Source: Alphaproteobacteria bacterium RIFCSPHIGHO2_02_FULL_46_13
GTDB lineage: Bacteria > Pseudomonadota > Alphaproteobacteria > Micavibrionales > Micavibrionaceae
Length of the DNA stretch: 37,498 nucleotides
Assembly: GCA_001767915.1 (NCBI GenBank)
Contig: MEMI01000033.1
Span: 1-37,498 of the forward strand
Direction: 5' to 3'
Positions 23,659-31,387 of this stretch are shown in pieces. The translations under genes and the position numbers were made by a program. Position 1 is the first letter of the stretch. Each line of letters opens with the position of its first letter. The notes beneath the pieces are model-generated. The model was not told the DNA's origin and did no database searches. It saw only the letters and a program-made list of their open reading frames with translations.

Positions 23659-23889
23659 CTACGTCAACCATGATTGCACAGCCTCAATAGAAGGAATGCC
23701 GCCCGAATGAACAATCTTCCCATCAATTTTAACGGCAGGAGTCGTCATGATACCATTCTGGATGATTTCTATCTCATCGGTAATTTTATGAATGGTCACG
23801 GGGACGCCCAGTTCTACAGCTTCACGCTCTATTCGGTGAATGGTCGATTCACAACGAGAACACCCTTTACCAAAAACAGTAATCTCCAT
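23659..23889 (-). CDS. Redox-active disulfide protein (thioredoxin-like, MTH895 type)
   Basis: This 76-residue protein has CSRC (FGKGCSRCESTIHRIE) after the first strand and MTTPAVKIDGKIVHSGGIPS later, the pattern of small thioredoxin-fold proteins of the redox-active disulfide group. It probably serves as a thiol-disulfide partner to the permease gene directly before it; the ATG is 2 bases after that stop and shares its ribosome binding site (GGAGGATAGTT). Reports place similar trios near arsenic or metal genes. Confidence 0.88.
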   Translation of the reverse strand: MEITVFGKGCSRCESTIHRIEREAVELGVPVTIHKITDEIEIIQNGIMTTPAVKIDGKIVHSGGIPSIEAVQSWLT

Positions 23890-23891
23890 AA

Positions 23892-24860
23892 CTATCCTCC
23901 AAAAATAAAATTGAACAAATACCCGATGCCAACAAAGGCAACAAAAAGAAACCCTACAAAGAATAACAACATCTGGGGCTTAAGAACTTTGCGCAAAATT
24001 AAAAGTTCAGGAAGCGAAATCGCGACAATGCTCATGATAAAGGCTAGAATAGTTCCGACAGGAACGCCCTTATTCATCAAAACCTCTGCAACCGGTATAA
24101 TGCCTGTGGCATTTGAATAGAGCGGAATCCCAATTAAAACAGCCAATGGCACAGCAAAAATATTATCCGCTCCCGCATGTTCTAAAAACCATTCGCGTGG
24201 AACATAGCCATGAAGGCCTGCGCCCAGACCAACTCCGATTAAAACATAAATCCATACACGCTTGATAATATCGATGGCTTCGCCACGCGCAAATTTTTCA
24301 CGCCATGCCCAACCTTCTGCCTCCTCTGCTGTTGCAGGGGTGGGCATTTTGATTTGCCAAACATAGGGCTCTACCCATTTATCCAACTTAAAGAAATCAA
24401 TCACAAATCCGCCAACAATACCAAGAACTAGTCCGGTGCCAACGTAAGTGATTGTGAATTTTAAGCCTAATGCATTTCCCAAGAGGACAACGGCGACTTC
24501 ATTCACCAAGGGCGATGTAATCAGAAAGGCCATCGTCACACCAAGGGGAATACCTGCCGACAAAAAGGCGATAAACAAGGGGACAGATGAACATGAGCAA
24601 AACGGGGTTATTGCCCCTAGTAAAGCTGCTAAAACATAACCAGTTAAGCGTGATTTCCCCGTCAACCACAGGCGAACTTTTTCAGGCGACACATAAGACC
24701 GTGCAAATCCGATGATATAAATCATTAAGGCCAGAAGAAAGAAAATCTTAGTTGTATCTTCGATAAAAAAATGAACAGCATCAGCCAGCTTGGTCGTCTT
24801 TTCCAGACCCATAATACTATAGGTCATCCAATCGGCAAGGCGGGTGAACAGTTCAAACAT
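23892..24860 (-). CDS. DUF318-type permease (ArsP-like)
   Basis: This 322-residue protein starts at ATG 24858-24860 (longer frames run into the DUF6428 gene). It has about eight membrane segments and the permease signature ITPFCSCSSVPLFIAFLSAGIPLGVTMAFLITSPLVNEVA, split by a long soluble loop with a WRE-K-E-x-D-motif (residues about 180-205). The CSCSS core is shared with ArsP, a trivalent organoarsenical exporter, but DUF318 proteins also serve other uses. The first base overlaps the last of the DUF6428 gene (TGATG), and the redox protein follows 2 bases after. Confidence 0.9.
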   Translation of the reverse strand: MFELFTRLADWMTYSIMGLEKTTKLADAVHFFIEDTTKIFFLLALMIYIIGFARSYVSPEKVRLWLTGKSRLTGYVLAALLGAITPFCSCSSVPLFIAFLSAGIPLGVTMAFLITSPLVNEVAVVLLGNALGLKFTITYVGTGLVLGIVGGFVIDFFKLDKWVEPYVWQIKMPTPATAEEAEGWAWREKFARGEAIDIIKRVWIYVLIGVGLGAGLHGYVPREWFLEHAGADNIFAVPLAVLIGIPLYSNATGIIPVAEVLMNKGVPVGTILAFIMSIVAISLPELLILRKVLKPQMLLFFVGFLFVAFVGIGYLFNFIFGG

Positions 24861-25312
24861 CAACAACAGCCGCCCTTCGGTGAACAGCATGATGTGGTGG
24901 TTTTGGGAAGTTTGTCTGCGGGTATGCCGCACGCATCCTGCGCTAGACACGCGGTTTGCTTAGGTGTCAAAATAAAATCTTTTCCGTCAAACTCAAGGCC
25001 GAATTTACCGATGGTTGATTGTTGATATTCAACCTCAACAGGCAAGTCATCTTCGCCTAATATTTTTTTGGACAGATCCAGAATGTGCAGAAATTTTTGG
25101 GGCGCTAATCTATGGTCGTAATCGCGGGCTTCCCAGAGTTGGAAGTTCGCTACTGTCTCATTCCTCTGGACACCGCCGCAATCAATAAAATGTTTGGTAA
25201 TGCGCCCAACTTCGGTCACATGAAAATGAACAGGAACGTATGATCCGTCAGGTAATTTGAAATTCAGGGCGGTCATATCAACCAAGGCTTTTTGAACTTC
25301 TGATATTTTCAT
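24860..25312 (-). CDS. DUF6428 family protein
   Basis: This 150-residue protein starts at ATG 25310-25312; codons upstream run through the tRNA-Thr gene and are not used. The pattern LNFKLPDGSYVPVHFHVTEVG, TKHFIDCGGVQR, and the cysteine-rich tail CCSPKGGCC match a family often found in arsenic-resistance-type operons with ArsR, a permease and a small thioredoxin. The tail may bind a metal or metalloid. No ArsR is present. It lies at the head of a tightly packed three-gene operon. Confidence 0.8.
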   Translation of the reverse strand: MKISEVQKALVDMTALNFKLPDGSYVPVHFHVTEVGRITKHFIDCGGVQRNETVANFQLWEARDYDHRLAPQKFLHILDLSKKILGEDDLPVEVEYQQSTIGKFGLEFDGKDFILTPKQTACLAQDACGIPADKLPKTTTSCCSPKGGCC

Positions 25313-25359
25313 GATTATTTCACTTTCTTGGGCTGATTCTTTTGGATCGGTAACTTTCA

Positions 25360-25372
25360 CTATAGTATATAG
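25360..25372. promoter_or_regulatory. Palindrome upstream of the DUF6428 operon
   Basis: CTATA-GTA-TATAG (25360-25372) is a perfect 13-base palindrome. It contains a minus-strand TATACT that could serve as -10 box. It lies 48 bases upstream of the DUF6428 ATG, a good place for an operator. Confidence 0.45.
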
Positions 25373-25397
25373 ATGAATGTGGGTTTGAGGGAAGTCA

Positions 25398-25472
25398 TGG
25401 TGCCGCTGAAGGGATTTGAACCCCCGACCCACGCATTACGAATGCGTTGCTCTACCCCTGAGCTACAGCGGC
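25398..25472 (-). tRNA. tRNA-Thr (CGU)
   Basis: Acceptor GCCGCTG/CAGCGGC, D arm GCTC/GAGC, anticodon stem ACGCA/TGCGT with loop TTCGTAA (anticodon CGT), T arm GGGGG/CCCTT with TTCAAAT, and an encoded CCA at 25398-25400. Confidence 0.97.
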
Positions 25473-25572
25473 TATAAATTTACTAAATTCTACATATTAT
25501 TATTCAAAGTATATTGCAAGATGGTCTGATTTCGTGTAATTTCTTTCCATAAATTAAAAAAAGAGGGCTGAA

Positions 25573-25869
25573 ATGACATTTGACTATAATGATTACGGAA
25601 ATTTTTATCTTGGTGCTGAAGCCTCTGTACCGCTCGTAGTTGATGAAAATGGACAATTTTCTTTGATCGAGCCTGCTAATATTCAAACATCTGTTTTGAA
25701 AGAAGCAGTTATCAGTGCTTTTGAGCCTTATAAATTAGAGCGTTTGGGTGATAGCCATTTTTCTACACCTGAGGATTTTGTACCTAAAACAGCCAGAGCC
25801 AGAATGGACGAAACTTTGCCTCCAAACTTTAATCCACACACAACAATCTGGGGTTTGAATAATAAATAG
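25573..25869 (+). CDS. 98-residue protein, unknown function
   Basis: Starts behind AAAAGAGGGCTGAA. The product has no cysteine, no signal peptide and no known motif; a short acidic N-terminus (MTFDYNDYGNFYLG) is followed by an ordinary soluble sequence and ends NPHTTIWGLNNK. It lies alone between tRNA-Thr and the SRP RNA gene, followed by its own terminator, which supports it as a real gene. I do not recognise the family. Confidence 0.6.
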   Translation: MTFDYNDYGNFYLGAEASVPLVVDENGQFSLIEPANIQTSVLKEAVISAFEPYKLERLGDSHFSTPEDFVPKTARARMDETLPPNFNPHTTIWGLNNK

Positions 25870-25882
25870 CCCAAAACACCGT

Positions 25883-25906
25883 AAACCCCGCAAAGGGGTT
25901 TTCTTT
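25883..25906 (+). terminator. Intrinsic terminator
   Basis: CCCC-GCAAA-GGGG (25886-25898) with flanking A residues is followed by TTTTCTTTT. It ends the 98-residue gene and lies just before the SRP RNA. Confidence 0.85.
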
Positions 25907-25939
25907 TGTCCGATAAAGAGGCTTGCATAAATACGGGGG

Positions 25940-26052
25940 GCTTGCTACAAAGCTCACGGAAGATTGGCGCGGGCGGGATTGTCGCCAACCCGGTCAGGGC
26001 CGAAAGGCAGCAGCCGCAACGAATTTTTTCTGGGTCGTGTCCAGTCTTCCAC
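25940..26052 (+). ncRNA. ffs: Signal recognition particle RNA (4.5S-type)
   Basis: The apical Ffh-binding region is clear at 25991-26015: GGTCAGGGCCGAAAGGCAGC followed by AGCC. The outer stem is GGAAGATTGG (25958-25967) with CCAGTCTTCC (26041-26050). The order ffs-dnaX-ybaB is the usual bacterial one. The exact 5' end is uncertain; a weak promoter lies near 25906-25933. Confidence 0.85.
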
Positions 26053-26137
26053 TCTTCATTTCCTCCCCCATATTTCTTATCTGATATTTACCGTTTCTGG
26101 CTTGCCCCTATCCGATTCCATCTTTAAGGTTCTGGGT

Positions 26138-27820
26138 ATGTCTATAGAAACCGAAAATACTGTTCCGTACCGCGTCCTTGCGCGGAAATATCGCCCCCAG
26201 AATTTTGATCAATTGATTGGTCAGGATACGCTCGTTCGTACGCTTAAGAACGCCATCGACTCTGGTCGTGTGGCACATGCTTTTATGCTGACGGGGGTTC
26301 GTGGCGTAGGGAAAACGACCACGGCGCGGATTATTGCCAAGGCTTTGAACTACACTGGGCCTGATGGGACATCTGGCCCCACCACCGGCCCCACCGATGA
26401 TTGCGATACCTGTCGCGCCATTGCCGAAGACCGCCACCCAGATGTGATGGAGATGGACGCCGCGTCGCGCACGGGGGTTGATGATATTCGTGAAATTTTG
26501 GACGGTGTGCGCTATGCCCCGAGTTCCGCGCGTTATAAAGTCTATATCATCGATGAAGTGCATATGCTCTCGAAAAATGCCTTTAATGCGCTCCTCAAAA
26601 CTTTGGAAGAGCCGCCGCCGCATGTGAAATTTATTTTTGCGACAACTGAAATCCGCAAAGTTCCCGTGACGGTATTGTCACGTTGCCAACGATTTGATTT
26701 GCGCCGCGTTGATCCTGAAACACTCACCAAACATTACGCCAATGTGTGCGCCAAAGAAAATGTCACCGCCGAAGACGAAGCGATTGCGATGATTGCGCGC
26801 GCGGCGGACGGGTCTGTCCGTGACGGTTTGAGTATCCTTGACCAAGCCATGGCTTTGGCACAGGGAGCGATTACAACCGAGCAAGTGCGCGGGATGTTGG
26901 GGTTAGCCGACCGCGGGCAATTGCTGGACTTGATGGAGCATGTGCTGGCGGGGCGTGTTGATGCCTGTATGGACACGGCCGCAAATTTATATCGCGTGGG
27001 GGCTGACCCTGAAACGATCCTCAATGACCTCCTCGACATCACGCATTTGATGAGCAAATTCCAAGCGATTAAATCTCCGCCCGCAACGGTTGAGCCGAAC
27101 ATGGCAACCGCAGAGCGCACCCGTGCGGCGGATATTGCGGGCAAGGCGGGTATTCCTGCGCTCAACCGCATGTGGCAAATTCTGCTTAAAGGAATTGGCG
27201 AATTACAATATGCGCCGAACCCCCAAGCTGCTGCGGAAATGGTTCTCATTCGGTTGTGTTACGCGTCAGAACTCCCTGACCCTGCGACAATTTTAAAACA
27301 ACTGAAAGACGGAACGATTGTGTCATCCGGAGGTGGCGCACGCGCATCATCTGCGCCATCTTCGGGTGGAAGTGTTGCGAGTTTTTCTGGCGGCAATACA
27401 TCCGCCGTGACTATGCCTGCGGCGTCTGTTCCGCAATCTGCGCCTGTTGCTAATGCTAACCTCACAACCCTTTCTGAAATTGTCGGGTTGTTGGAACAAA
27501 ACGGCGCAATGGTTCTGGCGTCGCAAGTGGTGAATGCGGTCGAACTCGTCAAACTGGAACCCCAACGATTGGAATTTCATCCGACGGATGGGGCTGACGG
27601 AAAATTGGCTTTTGATCTCGGCAAAAAATTGACGGAGCTGACAGGCGCGCGGTGGATGGTCACCGTATCTGCAAAATCAGGCCAGAAAACATTGGCCGCA
27701 CAACATCGCGATGCAATCGAAAACGAACGCAACGCCGTGATGTCCGACCCTGTGATTGCGCGTATCCTCAACGCCTTCCCCGGTACACAAATTTTATCCA
27801 TTACAGACAAGGAAAATTAA
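26138..27820 (+). CDS. dnaX: DNA polymerase III subunits tau/gamma
   Basis: About 560 residues from ATG 26138-26140 (MSIETENTVPYRVLARKYRP); an in-frame codon at 25964 lies within the SRP RNA and is not used. The AAA+ clamp-loader core has GVRGVGKTTTARI (Walker A), MEMDAASRTGVDDIR, YIIDEVHMLSK and FIFATTEIRKVP-sensor segments. The C-terminal third is a Ser/Gly/Ala-rich linker then a tau domain. The zinc module is reduced: where the family has four cysteines, only CDTC remains. It loads the sliding clamp. YbaB follows 1 base on. Confidence 0.96.
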   Translation: MSIETENTVPYRVLARKYRPQNFDQLIGQDTLVRTLKNAIDSGRVAHAFMLTGVRGVGKTTTARIIAKALNYTGPDGTSGPTTGPTDDCDTCRAIAEDRHPDVMEMDAASRTGVDDIREILDGVRYAPSSARYKVYIIDEVHMLSKNAFNALLKTLEEPPPHVKFIFATTEIRKVPVTVLSRCQRFDLRRVDPETLTKHYANVCAKENVTAEDEAIAMIARAADGSVRDGLSILDQAMALAQGAITTEQVRGMLGLADRGQLLDLMEHVLAGRVDACMDTAANLYRVGADPETILNDLLDITHLMSKFQAIKSPPATVEPNMATAERTRAADIAGKAGIPALNRMWQILLKGIGELQYAPNPQAAAEMVLIRLCYASELPDPATILKQLKDGTIVSSGGGARASSAPSSGGSVASFSGGNTSAVTMPAASVPQSAPVANANLTTLSEIVGLLEQNGAMVLASQVVNAVELVKLEPQRLEFHPTDGADGKLAFDLGKKLTELTGARWMVTVSAKSGQKTLAAQHRDAIENERNAVMSDPVIARILNAFPGTQILSITDKEN

Positions 27821-27821
27821 A

Positions 27822-28157
27822 ATGTTCAATATTCAACAAATGATGCAAAAAGCCAAAGTCATGCAAGAAAAAATGGCTGTGTTACAGGCAGAACTGGCCG
27901 ATGTCGAAGTATCGGGCAGTGCGGGCGGTGGATTGGTTCGCGTGGTGATGACCTGTAAAGGCGCGCTTCGTAACATTACAATTGATCCTTCATTGATCGT
28001 TGCGTCCGAGAAAGAAATGCTCGAAGACATGATCAAAGCCGCGTGTAACGACGCCCGCGCCCAAGCCGACAAACGCATGGCCGATGAAACCCAGAAAGCC
28101 ATGGCCGATATGGGGTTGCCTCCGGGGATGTTGGGTGGTGGCGGGTTGCCATTCTAG
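27822..28157 (+). CDS. ybaB: YbaB/EbfC nucleoid-associated protein
   Basis: This 111-residue protein starts MFNIQQMMQKAKVMQEKM at ATG 27822-27824 with GGAAAATTAAA before it, and has VEVSGSAGGGLVRVVMTCKG and the terminal PPGMLGGGGLPF, both typical. YbaB dimers bind DNA and often travel with dnaX. In many genomes recR comes next; here xth does. Confidence 0.95.
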   Translation: MFNIQQMMQKAKVMQEKMAVLQAELADVEVSGSAGGGLVRVVMTCKGALRNITIDPSLIVASEKEMLEDMIKAACNDARAQADKRMADETQKAMADMGLPPGMLGGGGLPF

Positions 28158-28170
28158 GAAAGATCGTTTC

Positions 28171-28965
28171 ATGAAAATCATGACGTGGAATATCAATTCA
28201 GTGCGGTTGCGCGCTGAATTGGTTTTAAAGGCGGCGGATCTTTTGAAGGCAGATGTGATTTGTCTTCAGGAAACAAAAACACCCGATGAATTTTTCCCGC
28301 ATGATGTGTTTGATGCGGCGGGGTTTAAATATCGCCATATTAACGGCATGAAATCTTATAACGGCGTGGCGATCTTATCGCGTGTGCCCTTTACGGACAC
28401 GGGTATACATTCCCGCGTGGGGCGGGAGGATTGCCGTCATATTGCGGTGACATTCCCTGCGTTCGAACTCCATAATTTATATATCCCTGCGGGCGGCGAT
28501 ATTCCCGACCGTGACCAGAATGAAAAATTCGGTCATAAGCTGGATTTCGTGGATGAACTGACGGGCTATTTCAAACAATCCTATAAGTCCACACAGCCCG
28601 TCATGGTGGTGGGTGATTTTAACATCGCACCATTTGAACATGATGTGTGGTCGCATAAACAATTGCTGGATGTTGTATCGCATACCCCGATCGAAGTTGA
28701 AAAACTGACGGCATTTCGCAACGGGTTAAACTGGAATGATGTGGCACGCCAATTTGTTCCGATGAGCGAGAAATCATACACATGGTGGTCATACAGAAAC
28801 CGCGATTGGAAAGCATCCAACCGCGGCAGAAGACTAGATCATATCTGGGTCACACCACCACTCACACCCGCCCTTCAATCCTACACCACTTTGCCAGAGG
28901 CAAGAGATTGGGATAAAACAAGCGACCATATTCCGGTGATGGTCGAATTATCCATTACCTCGTAA
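28171..28965 (+). CDS. xth: Exodeoxyribonuclease III
   Basis: About 264 residues from ATG 28171 (MKIMTWNINSVRLRAELVLK). It has LQETKTPDEFFP (metal-binding Glu), YNGVAILSR, VVGDFNIAPFEHD, TWWSYR, RRLDHIWVTP and DHIPVMVEL with the catalytic His. It removes 3' blocks and cuts at abasic sites in base-excision repair. 13 bases after ybaB, so probably in the dnaX operon. Its last 18 bases overlap the 3' end of the convergent 630-residue gene. Confidence 0.95.
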   Translation: MKIMTWNINSVRLRAELVLKAADLLKADVICLQETKTPDEFFPHDVFDAAGFKYRHINGMKSYNGVAILSRVPFTDTGIHSRVGREDCRHIAVTFPAFELHNLYIPAGGDIPDRDQNEKFGHKLDFVDELTGYFKQSYKSTQPVMVVGDFNIAPFEHDVWSHKQLLDVVSHTPIEVEKLTAFRNGLNWNDVARQFVPMSEKSYTWWSYRNRDWKASNRGRRLDHIWVTPPLTPALQSYTTLPEARDWDKTSDHIPVMVELSITS

Positions 28966-30840
28966 TGCGAATTCAGGATCATTTTTAGCAGGTTCTGGTT
29001 TGCGCATAACCGTACCGTTGACGACAGTATAACCAACGCTTGGTTCTTGCGGCGTAGCTATATTAACTGCTGTAACAGGCGATACGGCGGATGTTTTTGG
29101 ATCAACCGATACCATTTGAATGGTTTGTGCTTTTGCCGCATTCGCCGCGTCCTGTGCGGTATAGGTTGAGAAAGCCAATGTCTGATTTAAGCCAGCCTCT
29201 CTTGCTCTCTTGTTGGTGACCTCTTCGTATTTTTTAAATTCAGCTTCACTGACTCTAATTGTTGCAAGTTCATCAGAGACACCGTTCGCATTAATTTTGG
29301 TGACAAAACGGCCATAAACATTTCCATCTTTATCTTGCTTTGCTTCCAGCTGCCCCACAGACGGCATAACACTATGTTGTTTTCCGTCTATATCCGTGAT
29401 GGTGTATGCCCCGTTCATAACTGTCTTCATGACAGGCTTTCCGTCTTGGCTGACGGCAGGTTTCCCATCTTTGTCTTTGACTTGTTCGTCATGGAAGAAT
29501 TTTCCATCAGCCCCTTTTTGAGAAAGGGCGGTCATGGTAAGCGGACTATAACGCGCTTGGGCGGCGGCGGCATCTCTGTTTGCGTTTATGGCATCCAAAT
29601 TGACCATCACAGTTGGAAGGAATGAACCATTCCCACCGCTTTTCATGGATATAACCTGTTTGTCTCCTGTAAAACCAGAGATCCAACTTTTAATCTGTGA
29701 AAAGATTGCATTGAACCAGCCAGAAATTTTACTGCCAAAACCTTCGCCGAATATGTTGTTCAGGATTTTTCCAAAGCCGCCCATGCTCGATCCCATGTTC
29801 ATTTTTTGGGATAGGTCTTTGACATACTTATCGTCAGCCAGCTTTTCAGGGTTTTCCATGACAGATGTCATGGTCGGACGCGCCATATCCACCATCGCTT
29901 TATCCATAGGCTCTTTATTTTTGGCCGCTTTTGCAAGTTGACGCACGAATTCGGGGTTGTTTTGGAAGTTGGTGGTGATTTGAGCCAATAAAGCCGGATC
30001 TGTCTCAACACGTTTTTTGAAACCATCAGAGGTAGCAGAATTCACTCCGAACTTAGAAGAAGCCTGATCAGCCATTCCTTTTAAGATGAGTTTTACATCG
30101 CTTTTTGTAAGGCCGCTTTTAATATCTTTATCGGATGCGCCTGCAAGTGCGGTTAGAACCTGATCTGTCGGGTCTTGAGCGGGCGCCGCTGTAGCCGGAG
30201 CATTCGCAGCTTGCGCTGGAGGTGTTGCCGCCTCTGGAGTGGCTGGCGCAACAACTGCTGCTGGGGTGGCGGCTGTAGATGTTCTAACGGCTGCCTTTTT
30301 TGTAGAAGGAGTGGGGGTGGGCGCCGCGGAGGCTGGCGCAGCAGCGCCAGAGGATGCCGCAATAACAGGCTCAGCCAAAAGTGCTGCTATTTCTACTTTT
30401 CCAGCTGCATAATCATCAATTTTCGCACCAATCGTGTCTGGACGCTCGCGCAATTGTTTAATCATTTGCGGACCATTTTTTCCACTTAAATCTTTGGAAA
30501 GTTTATCAATAATGCCTGTTCCTGACTTTTTGGCGTCATCGGGATCAAAATTTATCTTTGCACCATCGGCGAGTACTTGCATTCCGATTTTTTTCAGGAC
30601 TGCATCATACTTTTTTGTGCTAGCAAAGTCTTTTTCAAAACCTGAAAACATCTCTTTTAATTTTGGGTTTGATTCAATCTCGGCATTGAAATAAGAAACC
30701 TGTTCACCATTGGTGAACCCCATTTTTTTGAGAACGGCTACCTGTGCGTCTGAAATAGGCGCTTGTTTGGTGGCAAGCCTTTTGGTGTTTTCAACAGATA
30801 CTGCCTGCTCTACAGTTAAATTTCGATCTAACATACCCAT
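28948..30840 (-). CDS. 630-residue cysteine-free protein of unknown function
   Basis: The protein starts behind GAGGAATAAGAAT and has no signal peptide or membrane segment. Residues 1-155 are helical and charged; 160-225 form an Ala/Pro/Thr-rich low-complexity linker; 235-390 form a second helical region whose NPEFVRQLAKAAKNKEPMDK part recalls the first (ESNPKLKEMFSGFEKDF); 400-440 is Gly/aromatic-rich (GWFNAIFSQIKSWISGF); the rest is rich in Asp/Lys/Gly and beta-like, with a repeated DGKP motif. I see no cysteine in the whole protein, a feature common in secreted or surface proteins of Gram-negatives. It lies second in an operon with a 131-residue protein. No family recognised. Confidence 0.75.
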   Translation of the reverse strand: MGMLDRNLTVEQAVSVENTKRLATKQAPISDAQVAVLKKMGFTNGEQVSYFNAEIESNPKLKEMFSGFEKDFASTKKYDAVLKKIGMQVLADGAKINFDPDDAKKSGTGIIDKLSKDLSGKNGPQMIKQLRERPDTIGAKIDDYAAGKVEIAALLAEPVIAASSGAAAPASAAPTPTPSTKKAAVRTSTAATPAAVVAPATPEAATPPAQAANAPATAAPAQDPTDQVLTALAGASDKDIKSGLTKSDVKLILKGMADQASSKFGVNSATSDGFKKRVETDPALLAQITTNFQNNPEFVRQLAKAAKNKEPMDKAMVDMARPTMTSVMENPEKLADDKYVKDLSQKMNMGSSMGGFGKILNNIFGEGFGSKISGWFNAIFSQIKSWISGFTGDKQVISMKSGGNGSFLPTVMVNLDAINANRDAAAAQARYSPLTMTALSQKGADGKFFHDEQVKDKDGKPAVSQDGKPVMKTVMNGAYTITDIDGKQHSVMPSVGQLEAKQDKDGNVYGRFVTKINANGVSDELATIRVSEAEFKKYEEVTNKRAREAGLNQTLAFSTYTAQDAANAAKAQTIQMVSVDPKTSAVSPVTAVNIATPQEPSVGYTVVNGTVMRKPEPAKNDPEFALRGNG

Positions 30841-30880
30841 ATTCTTATTCCTCCATTACACCATTTCTATTCTAATATTC

Positions 30881-31276
30881 TTATATCCCAATATTCCGCA
30901 CCATCAGTTTGGCGGGGTAGATTGAGGCTATTTTTTCGTTGTTGTCTTTTAGTTCGATCATCATAATTTCATTCGCCATCCTTAGGTATTTCCTAAAGGG
31001 GGCGTGGACTTTCATGCCCAGTTCCATGGTATTTCCTGACCATGAAACAAAGGTTAACAGGGACAAATCCATGTCATATTCAGCCCATTGAATGGCCTCG
31101 GGGATGGGTTTGGTATAAATGACCATGGCTTGCCCATCTTCGTTGACCAATAATTCACATTCGCACAGGCTGGCCATCGGGGCTAAAACGGCGGCATCTT
31201 TCGGGATGACATATTTCTGATCGGTGGCCGTGACAGGTTTTGCCAGCACATCAATATCGTCGTCATAGGTTTTCAT
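30881..31276 (-). CDS. 131-residue protein, unknown function
   Basis: ATG 31276 (MKTYDDDIDVLAKP) is preferred because GGGTG lies just upstream; ATG 31288 would add four residues. The product has three strand-like segments (CECELLVNEDGQAMVIYTK, SLLTFVSWSGNTMELGMKV, NEIMMIELKDNNEKIASIY) and no signal peptide or recognisable domain. First gene of a unit with the 630-residue protein, 40 bases apart, under a good promoter. It may act with that protein, but only position says so. Confidence 0.7.
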   Translation of the reverse strand: MKTYDDDIDVLAKPVTATDQKYVIPKDAAVLAPMASLCECELLVNEDGQAMVIYTKPIPEAIQWAEYDMDLSLLTFVSWSGNTMELGMKVHAPFRKYLRMANEIMMIELKDNNEKIASIYPAKLMVRNIGI

Positions 31277-31326
31277 AGATACACCCATTTTTAGCAGTCA
31301 CTGCCCCTTTGTATAATAGTTAGACC

Positions 31327-31355
31327 ATTATATCTGAAAAACGATGGAATCTCAA
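31327..31355 (-). promoter_or_regulatory. Promoter of the 131/630-residue protein operon
   Basis: On the minus strand TTGAGA (31350-31355) and TATAAT (31327-31332) are 17 bases apart. The transcript should begin near 31320, leaving a leader of about 44 bases before ATG 31276. Confidence 0.65.
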
Positions 31356-31387
31356 ATAAACTTGGTCGAAATATAGAAAATAACCAT

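Noticed and set aside
25313-25432. N-terminal extension of the DUF6428 protein
   Set aside because: The codons run through tRNA-Thr; the good ATG is at 25310-25312.
23415-25472. Genomic island inserted at tRNA-Thr
   Set aside because: No integrase and no direct repeat of the tRNA 3' end is visible; the neighbouring genes are ordinary in base composition.
25964-26137. N-terminal extension of DnaX
   Set aside because: The added codons overlap the SRP RNA gene, and the conserved protein starts at 26138.
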